From: Isoetes taiwanensis | Lineage: Eukaryota; Streptophyta; Lycopodiopsida; Isoetales; Isoetaceae | Assembly (NCBI GenBank): GCA_021234155.1 | Contig: JAJEKV010000030.1 | Location: 10,728,525 to 10,792,524 of the forward strand | Direction: 5' to 3' | Length of the DNA stretch: 64,000 bases | In this document: positions 21,720 through 33,296 of the stretch, piece after piece | Numbering within the stretch: position 1 is the first letter of the stretch | Layout of the letters: the number at the start of each line of letters is the position of its first letter | Made by a program: the position numbers and the translations under genes | The notes under the pieces: generated by a model | Database searches by the model: none | What the model was told of the DNA's origin: nothing | Seen by the model: only the letters and a program-made list of their open reading frames with translations

Positions 21720-22002
21720 GACCGTGGCCATGGTGCAAAAATGACTATTCCACATTTTGTGGGACGATATGTTTTGCACCGTCGCCACGGTGCAAAATTA
21801 ACAGTTTTTAACTTTCTGGAAGGGGCAATTTTGCACCGTCACTACGGTGCGAAAAAGTTTGTTCCACAAGCTGTGTGGGGTCCATTTTCGCACCATGGAT
21901 ACGTTCAGTCATTTTACTCATACAATGTGTCGGGGTGCCTATTTCGCACCTTGGCAATTGCAACTTATATGCAAAAGAGAATGTTTTTCTGAATTTAGAG
22001 TC
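21720..22002. repeat. Palindromic array III
   Basis: Units at 21720-21741, 21772-21797, 21829-21856, 21885-21905, 21941-21962 and a weak one at 21983-22002. Starts of successive TTTTGCACC/TTTTCGCACC blocks are 56-57 bp apart. The spacers differ in sequence but several contain their own short stem: TTCCACATTTTGTGGGA and TTCCACAAGCTGTGTGGGG. The array lies about 160 bp downstream of the H3-like stop codon. Confidence 0.88.
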
Positions 22003-22220
22003 GTGCGCCCAGGGTGGTGCGTCCGGGAACGCGAGATAGGAAGCCCCCGAGATATGTGTGGCAAGTGGCCAAGAGCTAGGCAAATTGAAAATATGCGGTA
22101 GATAGATGGATCACAGATATCACTTATGATTACATCCTTATAACAAGTGGATGTCTGAAATATACTAGTAACAGAATCTATAACTCATATCAGAGGCATA
22201 GCATACATGAGTGTAGTAGT

Positions 22221-22505
22221 TCATTGCCAATGGGGTTCATCATGAGCAGGTGGTTGAGTGATGCTATTAAGCTCATAGGCGCAGCGCTCTGGAACCCAAA
22301 CAAGATGGATAACAACATGGTATAACCCGGAGGAAGATTCCTTGCGACCCATAGCTATTCCATCCAGCCATAGAGCAAGGGGGATACCCCTCTGCTTGCA
22401 TCTAACAAGATCATTAAGTGTCATAGAGCAAGTAATGGAGTCTATATCTTCAGGACGAGGAGGCAAGGTAGACCCCTCGGAATGAGAAGATGAAGATTGA
22501 GACAT
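22221..22505 (-). CDS. Small hypothetical protein, 94 residues
   Basis: Open frame from an internal ATG (MSQSSSSHSEGSTLPPRPED) through DLVRCKQRGIPLALWLDGIA to PAHDEPHWQ. The frame stays open another 50 codons upstream, but that part is translated TATA/ACATA low-complexity sequence, so the internal ATG is preferred. No family recognised. Opposite in strand to the H3-like and Y genes. It may be a remnant. Confidence 0.3.
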   Translation of the reverse strand: MSQSSSSHSEGSTLPPRPEDIDSITCSMTLNDLVRCKQRGIPLALWLDGIAMGRKESSSGLYHVVIHLVWVPERCAYELNSITQPPAHDEPHWQ

Positions 22506-22599
22506 AGCAAATGGATGCCTTCTGCATTGAATGGAGTTGTACTTATATCGAACAAAATTATTGATATGTACTGAAGTAGCATTATTGGTTATATATACG

Positions 22600-23125
22600 A
22601 GTATAATGTATAAAATACACATATAAATATAATGTACATATATAGTATATATATACATAGTTTCTCTTTAAATAGCCATCCATGCCTTCATTGTCTTTGC
22701 CTCTTTCCCCCTCTTCCTCTTCTCGGACATGCTCCTTGTCTTCTACATGTCTGCTCCTTGTTTGCATGCTCCTTGCTTGCTCCTTGTGTGCATGTTCCTT
22801 ATCAAGTAGCTTTTTGCTCCTTGTCTGCTTATGGGCAGACAAGGACTAGTTTCTTGCAAATTCTAACTTTTCAAGAACATCCTTGCTGGGCTGATCTGAA
22901 TCCCTGCAAGCATGTGACAGAAGGAATACGTGCACTTTTGATGAAGTTGTTAGCAACCTTTGGGAGCATTGGTGGCGCCACGGTCCAACCACAGAGCTTG
23001 CAAGGCAGCTGATCAACTTCATTATCGACCGCTATACTTGTCGGCTTCCTCCACTGTAGGAGATCAGTTCGAGTAATGCAATGATGACTTACTGCTTTGG
23101 GACTTCTTGAACCCCCCTCAAATTT
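22600..23125. other. Low-complexity and unassigned sequence
   Basis: A (TA/CA)-rich run at 22600-22665, then at 22720-22845 a degenerate GCTCCTTG(T/C) repeat (about eight copies of TGCTCCTTG with TGCTTG spacers). No gene recognised up to the LINE tail at 23129. Confidence 0.5.
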
Positions 23126-23128
23126 GGA

Positions 23129-24197
23129 AGATAAGATAAGATAAGATTTTTTTTATCGTCCACGAGAACCCAATCGGGTTACTGGACCAGAATAAAGGAG
23201 GAGGGCATGAGCCCCCAACAAAATAAAAGGCCTAAACCCAAACAAAAGAGGGCGAGGGAAGAAGCCCTGTGACAATATACCAAAGAAATGGTAAAAAAGA
23301 AGCAATATCAGCCGAAAGGACTATGAGTATCCCAGCCAGGGGTTGTCAGACCACTGGTCGCGATTGATAGCCATGCCTTCCCTGTACACTGCCCAGTTTT
23401 TCTACAGCCGAGCCTCTCAGACTTTACACAACTTCCCGCGTCGCCTAATCAACTGTATTGGGGAGAGATCCTCCTGAACAGAGAAGCTAGTATTCTTCAA
23501 ATGACTGTCGTGCTGGAGCACATATAGTCTGTCCTGAGAGGTGCTGAAATGCACAACCATGTAACGAGGATGATCCGGTCTCTGGGCTCCAACTCGCCGG
23601 GCTATGGCAATACTAGGCTGCTGAATGTGCATGATATCTGTGAAGAAGTTTATGACTTGTGCAGTGTTGAGCAAGAGTCTGTTTCAGGTACTATGCGCAG
23701 ATTCAGGCTTCGATCTTGCTCGGGATCATCCATGGAAGATGGCTCATGTCCCCCTGGTCTGTGAGAATCTATGTCTGCTGAATCTGGAGGTATCTGGACA
23801 TCAATCATAATGGTATCCTTGCATGGGACTGGACCGGTCTGGATCATGGCATCTGCACTCACGTCTAGCTCTCTAGATGAGTCTGTAGACTGGCATCTGT
23901 GCATTGCGGCCTGTCCGGGTCTTGACCAGCCTGCATACTGGCATCTGTACACTGTGGCCTAGGAGAGGGTGGCAGCTCTGTAGGGCAATTTGGAAGAAAC
24001 CATAATCAATATTTGAAGGAATTGCTTACCTTCCATCACGACAATAGGGGCAAACATCGTCTATTCCAAGGCAGGCGATAACGTATCATGTTCTGATGGG
24101 GAGAGCCGTGGGCTGAATTGGTCTCTAATTTCGAGAAACTATTTTAGAAGATCCCCACTGGATGCGGTTGGATTTTTACCTCGAGCCCGTTTGTTCA
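23129..24197 (-). mobile_element. LINE remnant: ORF1 fragment joined to LINE 3' end
   Basis: Minus strand: start MNKRARGKNPTASSGDLLK at 24197, a stop, FLEIRDQFSPRLSPSEHD, a linker CQYAGWSRPGQAAMHRCQ, then an L1-ORF1-like RNA-binding end: ARRVGAQRPDHPRYMVVHFS, DRLYVLQHDSHLKNTSFSVQ, EDLSPIQLIRRRGKL (23417-23650). The last block matches the ORF1p C-terminal domain pattern (P-R-x-x-x-V-x-F, L-K, E-D-L-S). About 250 bp later comes AACCC-GATT-GGGTT, GTGGACGATAAAAAAAATC and a (TTATC)n tail at 23129-23165. No endonuclease or RT lies between them, so this is either internally deleted or an ORF1-only derivative. Confidence 0.6.
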
Positions 24198-24751
24198 TGG
24201 CGTGAAGCTTTGCACGGGAGCCTGCCACTTGCTAATCTGAGGGTGGTGAGTAAGTAGAAAAAAACAGAAAGAGGAAGAAGCAAAACCTGATGCTAAGCAA
24301 GAAGGGATCAAAGACTTCGTTGCTGGTGCATGGCCTGTCACAGGAATCCCCTTTGCAAAATCGGATGGCCTGATGTTGGCCCCTGTACAATTGATCTGGG
24401 CGGGCCACAAAGTAACCTGTACTGGGCAAAATCGTGTTGGGCAGACTCGTAGTAGATCGCCTCAGGTTGGAGCTATTGAAGCAGACAGATCAGCCAGACT
24501 ATGGAGCTGTTGAGATAGACTGAATCTGTGGGTTGCTTGGAAGCTATCGAATTCATGCTTGAGGCCGATCGCTTGCTTCGGAGCTTTTGCTGCTGCTTGA
24601 CATGATGTGCCGCTTCTATGCGGGGGTTTTGGTTGGCGCTATCCTCTGAACAAAATCTTACATGAGCTACGAGCTACGGCAGGTCTGGGCGCCTAGGCGC
24701 TTTGCGGCGGCGGCGACCCTCTGAAAATAAGGATGACAGAGGCTAGAACAG
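24198..24751. other. No gene recognised
   Basis: Probably the 5' part of the LINE remnant plus flanking DNA. No open frame here shows a recognisable motif. Confidence 0.4.
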
Positions 24752-25033
24752 TTGAAGGACATGTTTTTCCATGGTTTCGTAGCCTACTCTCTGGATCACT
24801 ATGTACATCTGGTCATTTCTACTTATGAAAAGAATAGGATTTATATCTTCATTGAACTTTACAACTTCCATTACAAATCTTTTGTGGATATTGGTCAGCT
24901 CCTATTCCGTTCCCTTGACTTCGACATCCTGTGGTTACTGTCTAAATTCCCCAGATGGGATAAAATTCCTTGGGATAGAAGTGAGTTATGGCTACATAGC
25001 ACGCAGCACATAATACATACATATCACAGGTAA
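24752..25033 (+). CDS. Hypothetical protein, 93 residues
   Basis: Open frame reading MKDMFFHGFVAYSLDHYVHL, IFIELYNFHYKSFVDIGQLL and SRDFDILWLLSKFPRWDKIP-like aromatic-rich sequence, ending THQHIIHTYHR-like. It precedes palindromic array IV by about 220 bp, the same arrangement as the other genes of this family with their arrays. It resembles no family I know. The homology is unsupported and it may be chance. Confidence 0.25.
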   Translation: MKDMFFHGFVAYSLDHYVHLVISTYEKNRIYIFIELYNFHYKSFVDIGQLLFRSLDFDILWLLSKFPRWDKIPWDRSELWLHSTQHIIHTYHR

Positions 25034-25254
25034 AGATACTCCATTGGAATTATGGGTATAAACCTACGTTTTTATAGAAATTAAGTATATAAGTATGTAA
25101 TTTCCATGTAATTAAGTAACTTCCATGTATTATCATGTATTATCTTAGGCGAATAATTTCCCTTTAACTTTTCATGTAAGTGAATGATTTCTTCTAGCAT
25201 TTTCCATGTATTTTCTAATGTGATAGTTCTAAATATGGTCGAGAGGCCATATTC

Positions 25255-25496
25255 GGCACCGTAGCCACGGTGCGAAATCGGCTCTCCCACAAATTGTTGG
25301 AGGGCCTATTTTGCACCATGGCTACGGTGCGAAATACCCACATCCAGTTTAGTTACAAGTCCATATTTCGCACCGTGGCCACGGTGCGCAATACATACAT
25401 CCAGTTTAGTTACAATGCAGCATTTCGCACCATGGCCACTATGCGAAATACCTGGATCCAATTTATTTAGAGGCAGCATTTCGCATCGTTACAACC
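25255..25496. repeat. Palindromic array IV
   Basis: Five units: 25255-25277, 25309-25335, 25365-25392, 25422-25449 and a decayed one at 25478-25496, at 56-57 bp steps. The third is nearly perfect: CGCACCGTGGCCACGGTGCG. Spacers two to four share CATCCAGTTTAGTTACAA; spacer one (CTCCCACAAATTGTTGGAGG) resembles those of array III. No recognised H3 or Y gene adjoins this array. Confidence 0.9.
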
Positions 25497-25541
25497 ATCA
25501 ATATGATAAATAAACCACCTTTTTTTGCAATGGAGACATTA

Positions 25542-26457
25542 TCATAAGCTCTCAATACAGATATATCTTTTGCCTTGCCTACATCTCATGGACCTCCACT
25601 CCCTTGATCGCTCAACAGCCGTTGACTTGTGCGAAGATTCTCTCTTTTTTTCCCGCTGGGTTTTTTGTCTAAACAACTTAGTGGGTGTTGACTCACTCTG
25701 GTTCCATGATTTCTTGACCCATTCAGACACGATCCTCCTGTAAAACCATTGATACATCTGCTGTAAGGATTTCTCAATTGAACCTCTGTGTTGGGTGAAA
25801 CAAGAATGCATTCTTTGCTTGCTTATGGGACTTCCCCATTCCTTGTGTATTCCAAATTTCCAGGCTTCCATATTCCCTGACAAACCACACGCCATGTGCA
25901 AACAGAATATGAACATAGTGTGTCAAATCCCGCACTACCTTTTCTGCATTTCCTTCACTAGTATAGAGAAATCCTGCCATGCCTTGAGTTTCTTCAGGCA
26001 TGATCTACGCGATCATTTCGATCATCCTCAGTTGCCATAAGATCCTTGTAAGCTTCCAAACACCGGATGAGTTCTCTTTCGCGGGAGGCAAAAACCTCTT
26101 AGCCTTTAGACCACCCATACTGGGTTTCAGGGGAACCTTGTCGAATACTTTTGGATCTTGAAGTATTTTGTAGTGCCCACAATGAAGTCCCACATTAGAT
26201 AATACCTTTTCAACCTCATGCATGGCGGCTTCCCTAGAGCTCTGGGGTGATTTATTCCAAGCAAACAGGATACTCATGTAAACCATCTTGTCTATAATTC
26301 TCAAAAAAACATGGAGGGTGTATATGTGTACTCTTTTTAATGGAATTGGCAGAATTTGCATTAAGGTAGCATCCTTCTCTTCTCTATTTGGTGGCTCATC
26401 CTGGGCATAGTCTAATGTACTCTTGTCCAACCCAAGAATGTCTGGCCAGTTCAACAA
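25542..26457 (-). pseudogene. Transposon-associated plant protein of unknown function (broken)
   Basis: Minus-strand frame from 26457: LNWPDILGLDKSTLDYAQDE, MHEVEKVLSNVGLHCGHYKI, FDKVPLKPSMGGLKAKRFLP, a TAA at 26007, then EKVVRDLTHYVHILFAHGVW, FVREYGSLEIWNTQGMGKSH and KQAKNAFLFHPTQR. A frameshift near 25800 continues with GSIEKSLQQMYQWFYRRIVS. The H-V-L-F-A-H-G-V-W-F-V-R and L-x-x-W-N-T-Q-G-M-x-K-S-H-x-Q-A blocks are familiar from large uncharacterised proteins in repeat-rich plant genomes; I cannot name the family or its activity. An AG acceptor (TTGTTGCAG) lies just upstream at about 26465, so more exons probably existed. Confidence 0.5.
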
Positions 26458-27335
26458 CCATAGCCTGCAACAAGCGAAGAGCTATGCAAAAACAGAGGTA
26501 CATACCATCATCTCAGAAGAGCGGACATCTCCCATACAAAACCAGAACTCCTTAAGCCCCCAAAAAATATATGTATGAAAGTTAGGCTATGGAAACGTCC
26601 TTCCTCTATACGGAATATTAAAGCTATTTTCTGCATGCAGGGAGCCGAGAGCTGCTTCACCAGATTTTCAAAGATCACATTTTCCTGATAAGGTATTTGC
26701 TGGTTAATTTAGATTTTCTACAATGCATGTCGCTTGCAGATGTGTTTCAGACATTTAGAAATGTCTGTATCAGAGGCATCTGGTATGTGAAACTTTAGCT
26801 GGTATGTGGGTGTAAATTCTTTACTGGTGGTCAAAAAGCACTGTCCAGACAAGTGCTTTAACTGCTAAAAATCTCACATCCAACGTGAATTTGACATGCA
26901 TATTGTGTTTGAAAATTGAGTATTACAAATAATAAGCGTGTCTTTTAAACATTACAACAGGAAAAATGAGGTACCGACAAATATAATTATTTCGTAACAT
27001 CAAATTTTTTATCAGGTAAGTGCTTTATGTGCTAAGTGTTGTCGCGGAAAGGTGTACACCACCAAAGAATTTAGACCCATGTGCAACTTTGCTTCCTGAT
27101 CTGCTTAAGCTGGAAGCAAGGTTCTGAGCAAGGTTGAGGTCCTGCACAAAGCTGAATGGAATGAAAGTTTGATATGTTTCCTTCATCTTTTCTTATGAAC
27201 TTAAGTCTTTGTCACATCATGTAGTCAAACTATTTTTGCAGATTGTGCCTAGATTGTAAAGATCGGGGACATGTTTTTGAAAGCTATCTATTTAGAAATG
27301 CTTTTCCTATACTAATGTTTTGGAACATGCTTTAA
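26458..27335. other. No gene recognised
   Basis: AT-rich sequence without a convincing coding signature on either strand. It contains the probable upstream intron of the minus-strand pseudogene and the approach to the gypsy pol region. Confidence 0.4.
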
Positions 27336-29823
27336 TTGATAACATTAACAAAGTCTAAGGAGCAAGTAGATGTTAAAGCAGAGGAAGCAAGAATGATTAG
27401 CCTCAAGTATGTAGTTGATGTGACAGCTATAACCCATACTAAGGCTAAGAAAGAAGCCATTGAAATTTCAAATTTTCCAAAGGAAGTTACAAGGCAAAAA
27501 CAAAATAAGTATCCCGATATTGAGCAAGAGAAAGAAGTATTTGATCTTGTCAAAAATCAAATAGATAATTTACAGCATGAAAATGATAAAAACTACGAAC
27601 AGAGTAAGCCTATGGTTGAGCACAATGTTGACCGAGTTAACAATCTTGAAAGGTCAAGCGCAAGATCTGCTTATCCCAATATCACTTAAGGTGGTTGCTA
27701 AATTTTTACCAGGTTTTTTTTTTTTTATGCAGTGGTAGATAATGATCACAGTGATGCAATCTAAACTTTGAGTCAGGTGGTGCAAAACACTTTAATTTTA
27801 GTACCTCTCAAACTCTTAGAAATGTATGTGCCTGAACTGGGCATACCTATTGAGTTATATCAGACCCGTGATATAATTGCAACCTATAAATATGAGCCGA
27901 TGGATAAGAACAATCCAATGGTAAAAACAAAAATAAATGGTCTCATAATACCCAATGTACCCATTGATGGTGGGGCTGGAGTGAATATCATGACCAACAC
28001 ATTGAGGAAAAGAGTTAGATTTAAAGATTTACAAAAGGCTCCCTTTGACGTGAAGATGGCGGACGAACGAAAAGTGCAACCGCTTGGGATATTGAAATCT
28101 GTGGTGTTTATGATTGGGGATTTAGAGTTTTGCCAGGATTTTGTAGTCCTAGACACCCAAGTTAATGTGATGGATTATCAGCTTCTATTGGGTAGACCAT
28201 GAAAAGACAATCTAGAGCTTTATATGATTGGTGCAATGATACATTAACCTTGGCCAAGAATGGAAAGCTGACTAAAATCAATCTACCCATGGGCATTACC
28301 ACCAGTAGTAAGGATAATGGAGTACTGTCTGATAGTGATGATGGAGTGTCTATGAAGATTTTGAAGGGGAAGAAAACTTTCATAATGTAAACATTTATTT
28401 GAGTATGAACTTGAAAAGGAAACATGTTCAAGTCTCATGGTAGAAGCTGTCCAAGAATATCCAGAGCATTTCACTCAATTGACAGAGGAAAAAGCAAAAG
28501 TATCACCTAAACTAGCACATGGTTTAGAGAAAGGAAACTTAGACCTTATCTTGAAGTCCTACAAGCAAGATTTATTTTTTGAAGTGGAAACTAGTGATTG
28601 GGTATCATCTGTGGTCATTGTTAAGAAAAAGAATGAAAAATTAAGAGTATTCATTGATTATTGCAAGTTGAATGAAGTCACCGAAAAAGATCACTTTCCT
28701 TTGCCATTTACAAACCAAATTCTTGAAAATGCTGCTGGCCATGAATGTTACTCATTCATGGATGGATTTAGTGGATACAATCAAATCCGTTTCCATCCTG
28801 AAGATCAACAAAAGACGACATTGATTACCCAATTTGAAACCTATGTTTATCGTGTCATGCCTTTTGGCCTTTCCAACGCCCCATCTTTATTTCAAAGGAT
28901 TATGCTGCAAGTGTTCAAAGGATATATCGGCACTTTCATGGAGATATTCCTCGATGACTTTACCGGTTTTAGCAAATGGTCTCAACACTTGAATAGTCTT
29001 CAAAGATGTTTTCAAAGATGCTGAGAATTTGGAGTCTCGTTAAATCCAGAAAAGTGCACATGTTTGGTAACTCATGGTTTATTATTAGGCCATATAGTTT
29101 GTAAGGAGGGGTTGATTACAGATCTAGACAAAGTTAAAGTAATCTTACAAATGCCTCCACCAAGCGATATTACCCCTCCGACGTTTTCTAGGAAAAGTAA
29201 ACTATTACAAGTGTTTTGGGAAAAATATCTCTCAATTTGCTACTCCTTTAAACGAATTAACAAGCTCAAACAAAAAGTTCATCTGGACTGATGAATGTCA
29301 AAATTCCTTTGTCCATGTAAAAGAAATATTAGCAAAAGCGCCTATTTTGATCATACCACAATGGGACAAACCATTCAACGTACATATTGACGCTTCTAAA
29401 ACCGCAATTGGAGTTGTGCTAACTCAACAAAAAGATTGTAACACAGATCAGCCAATCTATTATGCCAGCAAGCAACTTAATAAGGTTGAACAAAACTATT
29501 CTACCATGGAATGAGAAGGCCTTGGCATGGTTATGCGGTCCAAAAGTTTAGACATTATCTCCTAGGAAATTTCTTTTGTTCTTTGTAGACCGCCAAGCAT
29601 TATTATATCTAATCATAAACCATGTGTGACTGGACGAATACATCGTTGGTTATTGATATTACATGAGTATAACTTTAAAATTATCCTTAAACCAGGCACT
29701 TCACACACGTTGCCTGATCATTTATCACAAATTTCCAATGGGGAACTGCTAATGGGAATAAATGACGAACTCCTTGATGCCATTATTTTCCTGAGTGTCT
29801 ATGCAAAGGCTTGTCATCTCTAG
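27336..29823 (+). pseudogene. Ty3-type pol: protease, reverse transcriptase, RNase H (broken)
   Basis: 27336-27689 is a Lys/Glu-rich gag-pol linker. 27768-28202 is the protease: IPNVPIDGGAGVNIMTNTL (active-site D-G-G-A), then VQPLGILKSV and YQLLLGRP. 28437-29024 is the RT: DWVSSVVIVKKKNEKLRVFI, DYCKLNEVTEKDHFPLPF, CYSFMDGFSGYNQIRFHPED, YRVMPFGLSNAPSLFQRIM and FLDDF, where the catalytic box is usually Y-x-D-D. RNase H follows across frame changes: VHIDASKTAIGVVLTQQ, PIYYASKQLNKVEQNYST and TGRIHRWLLILHEYNFKIIL. Integrase is missing. Its protease signature differs from the one at 6739, so it is a different gypsy lineage from the element at 5.4 kb. Stops and shifts make it inactive. Confidence 0.9.
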
Positions 29824-29924
29824 CCACCTCTCTCCGTATCTTAGATGTCGTTGCCACCATGGTGGACAATAATAAGAAAGAAGTTGCATCTTATCTTCAG
29901 TAGTCATAGGCCAAACAAGACTCC

Positions 29925-30242
29925 ATGGATATCCTGTTACCACCAGCTGAAGTCTTTTATGAAGTTCAAGAGTGCAGGACAACGTTTGAATGTTTTGAGG
30001 CCCCTATGGTGCAGATTAGTCATGAGGCTCACCAATGTCAAGTGGAGCTGTTGGTCGCATGTCCTGTTGTTTTTTACTTTACTGGCCCTTTCTTGAATCT
30101 AAAGCACTCGGATCTTGGTTATCTGGGCAACTGGAAAATTTGGGTTCCTGCATATCAGTCTATCAAGTTTGTGACCAAAGAGCAATGCTATTTTATTCTA
30201 ATGCTTGAGTCTCCTGAACCAGTTGCTCAACTCATAGAATGA
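29925..30242 (+). CDS. Hypothetical ORF after gypsy pol
   Basis: Open frame of 105 codons with protein-like composition (PPAEVFYEVQECRTTFECFE, DLGYLGNWKIWVPAYQSIKF, VTKEQCYFILMLESPEPVAQ). Similar composition continues with stops to about 31000. It may be an accessory or unrelated decayed gene. Not integrase: no HHCC or DDE motif is visible. Confidence 0.25.
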   Translation: MDILLPPAEVFYEVQECRTTFECFEAPMVQISHEAHQCQVELLVACPVVFYFTGPFLNLKHSDLGYLGNWKIWVPAYQSIKFVTKEQCYFILMLESPEPVAQLIE

Positions 30243-33095
30243 GGTGTTGATTCTCTTTGGAAACATTACTTATTGTATCAACAATATGTTCTTGGTTCTT
30301 TTTCCCTTTCTAGATAAGCTAGATTCCTCACGTGCCCCATTTTGGATTGCCATTTAAAAGTTTCCTCCAGAGCTTTATGATTTTGAATTCAATTCTGCCA
30401 TTGCTAATGAGAATGATTTCACTTGCTACTCACTATAACCAACGGCATTATCAAGATTTGTATAGCATGACCCATTCATCATGATCTGCCTCAAACAATT
30501 GTTGTTTAGAGTGGATCCATGTTCAAGTTGTGCTTGTTGAATGGTCTATAGTTAGTTCTCATATTTCTTGAGACCCCTCTCTTTGCTCAATACCATAAAG
30601 CTCACCAGCACGTTTCTTCGTTGGCGTCTGCTATACCTCATGCTTCTAGCTCTGCCCCTTCTTTAATGGATGTCTATCGTTCGAGTTGCAAATCTCACAA
30701 CTCACTTACTAGATCAGTACAGGCAAAGACTAGCTGAGATCTAGAGATCACAAAGGCAGGTTGAAGAGGTCGTGGACAGTACTGGAGCCCACCCTCCACT
30801 TAAACATCCACCTACTCTTCATCAAGCTTGAAAATTAGCCAATGGTTTTCATACCTTTGCATCTCACTTTTCTAACCACTTACTTCGCGTGATTCTGCCC
30901 CTCCTATTGCATCTCGTCATGATCGTTTGATCCACTTCAGTGAGCTAATTGGTTGAAGATGCTACTGCCTTATCAAATTTCCCCGAGATGCTAGTGGACA
31001 CATCTAATTTGACTACATCACAAGTTCAAGGCGGTTAGTCCCTTAAACAGAGCCTTATTCCCTTTTATTTATCTAGTATGGAGTAAATACACACAATGCC
31101 TCAGGCTCGTGTTCCAGCGGCATCTTCTTGTGCTTATTCAATGAGAAATGTTCATTTTGTATTGTTTATTGTTGTTCAATAAAATTTTTGTTCGTCCTTT
31201 AAGAAAAGAAAAACTTAGAAATTTCTACTCCTGCTTCTTTAGTTATTCCTTAAGTACATCATCATACATCCTCAAAGTGCAATTGTCACTGTAGGGATGA
31301 GCATTCATACTCATAGCCCCACTCACTTCCATCTCTTGAGATCTATCATACCTACATAGATATATAAAGGTTTAAATATACCTAAACAAAAGTATGAACT
31401 TAAATAACAATAAACTTACTTCTAATGGTCATTGTACTTCTATGCCCAATAACAAGCTTCCCAACATGTGGAGGTACACCAGCCAATGACATACGAGTGA
31501 AGCAGACAACTGCCACTTTTATTGCACATTTCTTGATCTAAGCTCTTCCCCATGACCTTCATCCAAGAAGTAATCGCATTTTGACCGATAGGGTCTTCCC
31601 ATCCCATGCCTAAAAAGAAGACAGTCAGAAATAGAGAGCAAAAGAAAACAAAGTCACAAAATTACATACATCTCCAACCTATCAATCGCCTAAAGAAACA
31701 GTGGTTGAGATAGTTCAAATTCTTTCTCAGATAAATGTCGAACATTGCTTATATGTGACCAAAAAATCCTCTTCATAATTCCATATAAGAGGTCTGAAAT
31801 AAGTGCGATAAAATCTAATATACATTGTGCTCCAATTCTTGCTAGTCCTCTCATTGTATAATAAATCCTGCGATAATCTATCTCTCTCAATAGATAAATC
31901 AATGTCTGCCATAAATTTCTTGTACACCTCTGATTGCAAACCTTGAACACATATAAAAGTCTAATATCTTTTGACAGCCCTACTATGGAAAATTTCATAG
32001 TCATAGTCACTAAGCAGACCCTGTTTAGACTTAAATGATAAAAATCTGAATGCCCTTTACTTTATTGACCACTCCATCCAATCTAGACCTATCAATGGTG
32101 CCTATACAAGTCTAACCCTAAAAAATACCAGATCATGCAAGATGTAAAAAGGAGGAGCATCCCTTTGTTCGGTAGCAGCAATATTTGCCTCTTGCTTTTA
32201 CCTTATGATTCTGCCAATAGCCTTGAAAAGGCAATTCAAACTGCAATAGAAAATAAGAGGAAAAAAAACAAGAGAAAACATTTAAGAAACAAGATGAACA
32301 AGCACATTACCTTGATGCAGATTTGCCATTTTTTTCTTCATTCGGATCAAGAACCTCATGCCATTTAGTAGTGTTGTCTCTAAGAGCGAATATTCGCCAA
32401 AAGGCTAATATCTTAAGTTTGGAAAAAAGTTCCACGAATGCTAAGTAGGTTCAAAAACACGAGGAAAAAAGGAATTAGCCAACATTTTAGAAGGAACTCC
32501 AGCGTGATCCTAGGGTTCGCGTACTTGACGAAACACAAAAAGGAGACTTTAGCCTATTTTCTGATATCTTCCACGATCGACCGCCCTAGATTCGCCATTA
32601 TCAATGGTCCTTGGTTTTGTTTTCAAGGAGAAAGAAGCTTTGCGCCAATTTATAGTAAAAAAGAAACAATTTTGCCTTTGAAGTTCTAGCCACAAAATTA
32701 GAGCAAGGAGTTCTATGTTCTTGGAAGTTATTATTTTCTATTATTATTCCTTTTTTGCTTTGAATATTACTATATATGGGTTATTCTTTGAGCTGTGTTT
32801 TCCATGCCCCGCTCTTAGCATTTCAGGATGTCGGAACTAATAACGATGCCTGATTCGATTTGAGAAGGATCGTCAAAAGCTTGGGTACATCATTTTCAAT
32901 TCTAATAATGGAAGAATCTTTTTCATCACATCTATGATTCAATAATGTTTGTTCCCTTTCCATTATTTAGGTCGTACATGTTGCTGGAACAAAGGCCAAA
33001 GGTTTAATGGTTGTGTTCGTCAGCAATATCCTTCATGCAATATGCTCTGTTGGGACATATAAAAGGTAAGTTTTGCAGTTCCATAGTTTTTATAA
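30243..33095. other. No gene recognised
   Basis: About 2.8 kb with only short, unconvincing open frames on both strands. Some stop-interrupted stretches to about 31.2 kb have protein-like composition and may extend the decayed ORF at 29925. No repeat array or hairpin was noted. Confidence 0.4.
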
Positions 33096-33296
33096 GGGAA
33101 AAACTACAATATACCCCTAACTTTTTGCAAAATTCACAAAATGCCCTTAACTTTCTAAAAATTCACAAAATGCCCCTAAATAGTGCAAAATTCACACGGT
33201 GCACAAGTCTGTATAGGGGCATTTTGTGAATTTTTAGAAAGTTAGGAGCATTTTGTGAATTTTGCAAAAAGTTAGGGGTATATTGTAGTTTTTCCC
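33096..33296. mobile_element. Mutator-type miniature inverted-repeat element
   Basis: 201-bp nearly complete palindrome beginning GGGAAAAACTACAATATACC and ending with its reverse complement; arms of more than 80 bp pair with few mismatches (CCCTAACTTTTTGCAAAATT, CACAAAATGCCC). A perfect 9-bp target duplication TTTTTATAA lies at 33087-33095 and 33297-33305. A 9-bp duplication with G-starting termini indicates the Mutator superfamily. No coding capacity. Confidence 0.92.

Noticed and set aside
17841-25496. Palindromic repeat-spacer arrays as a CRISPR locus
   Set aside because: The surroundings are plant nuclear DNA with introns and retrotransposons, there are no cas-like genes, spacers within an array are related to each other, and the repeats vary in sequence.
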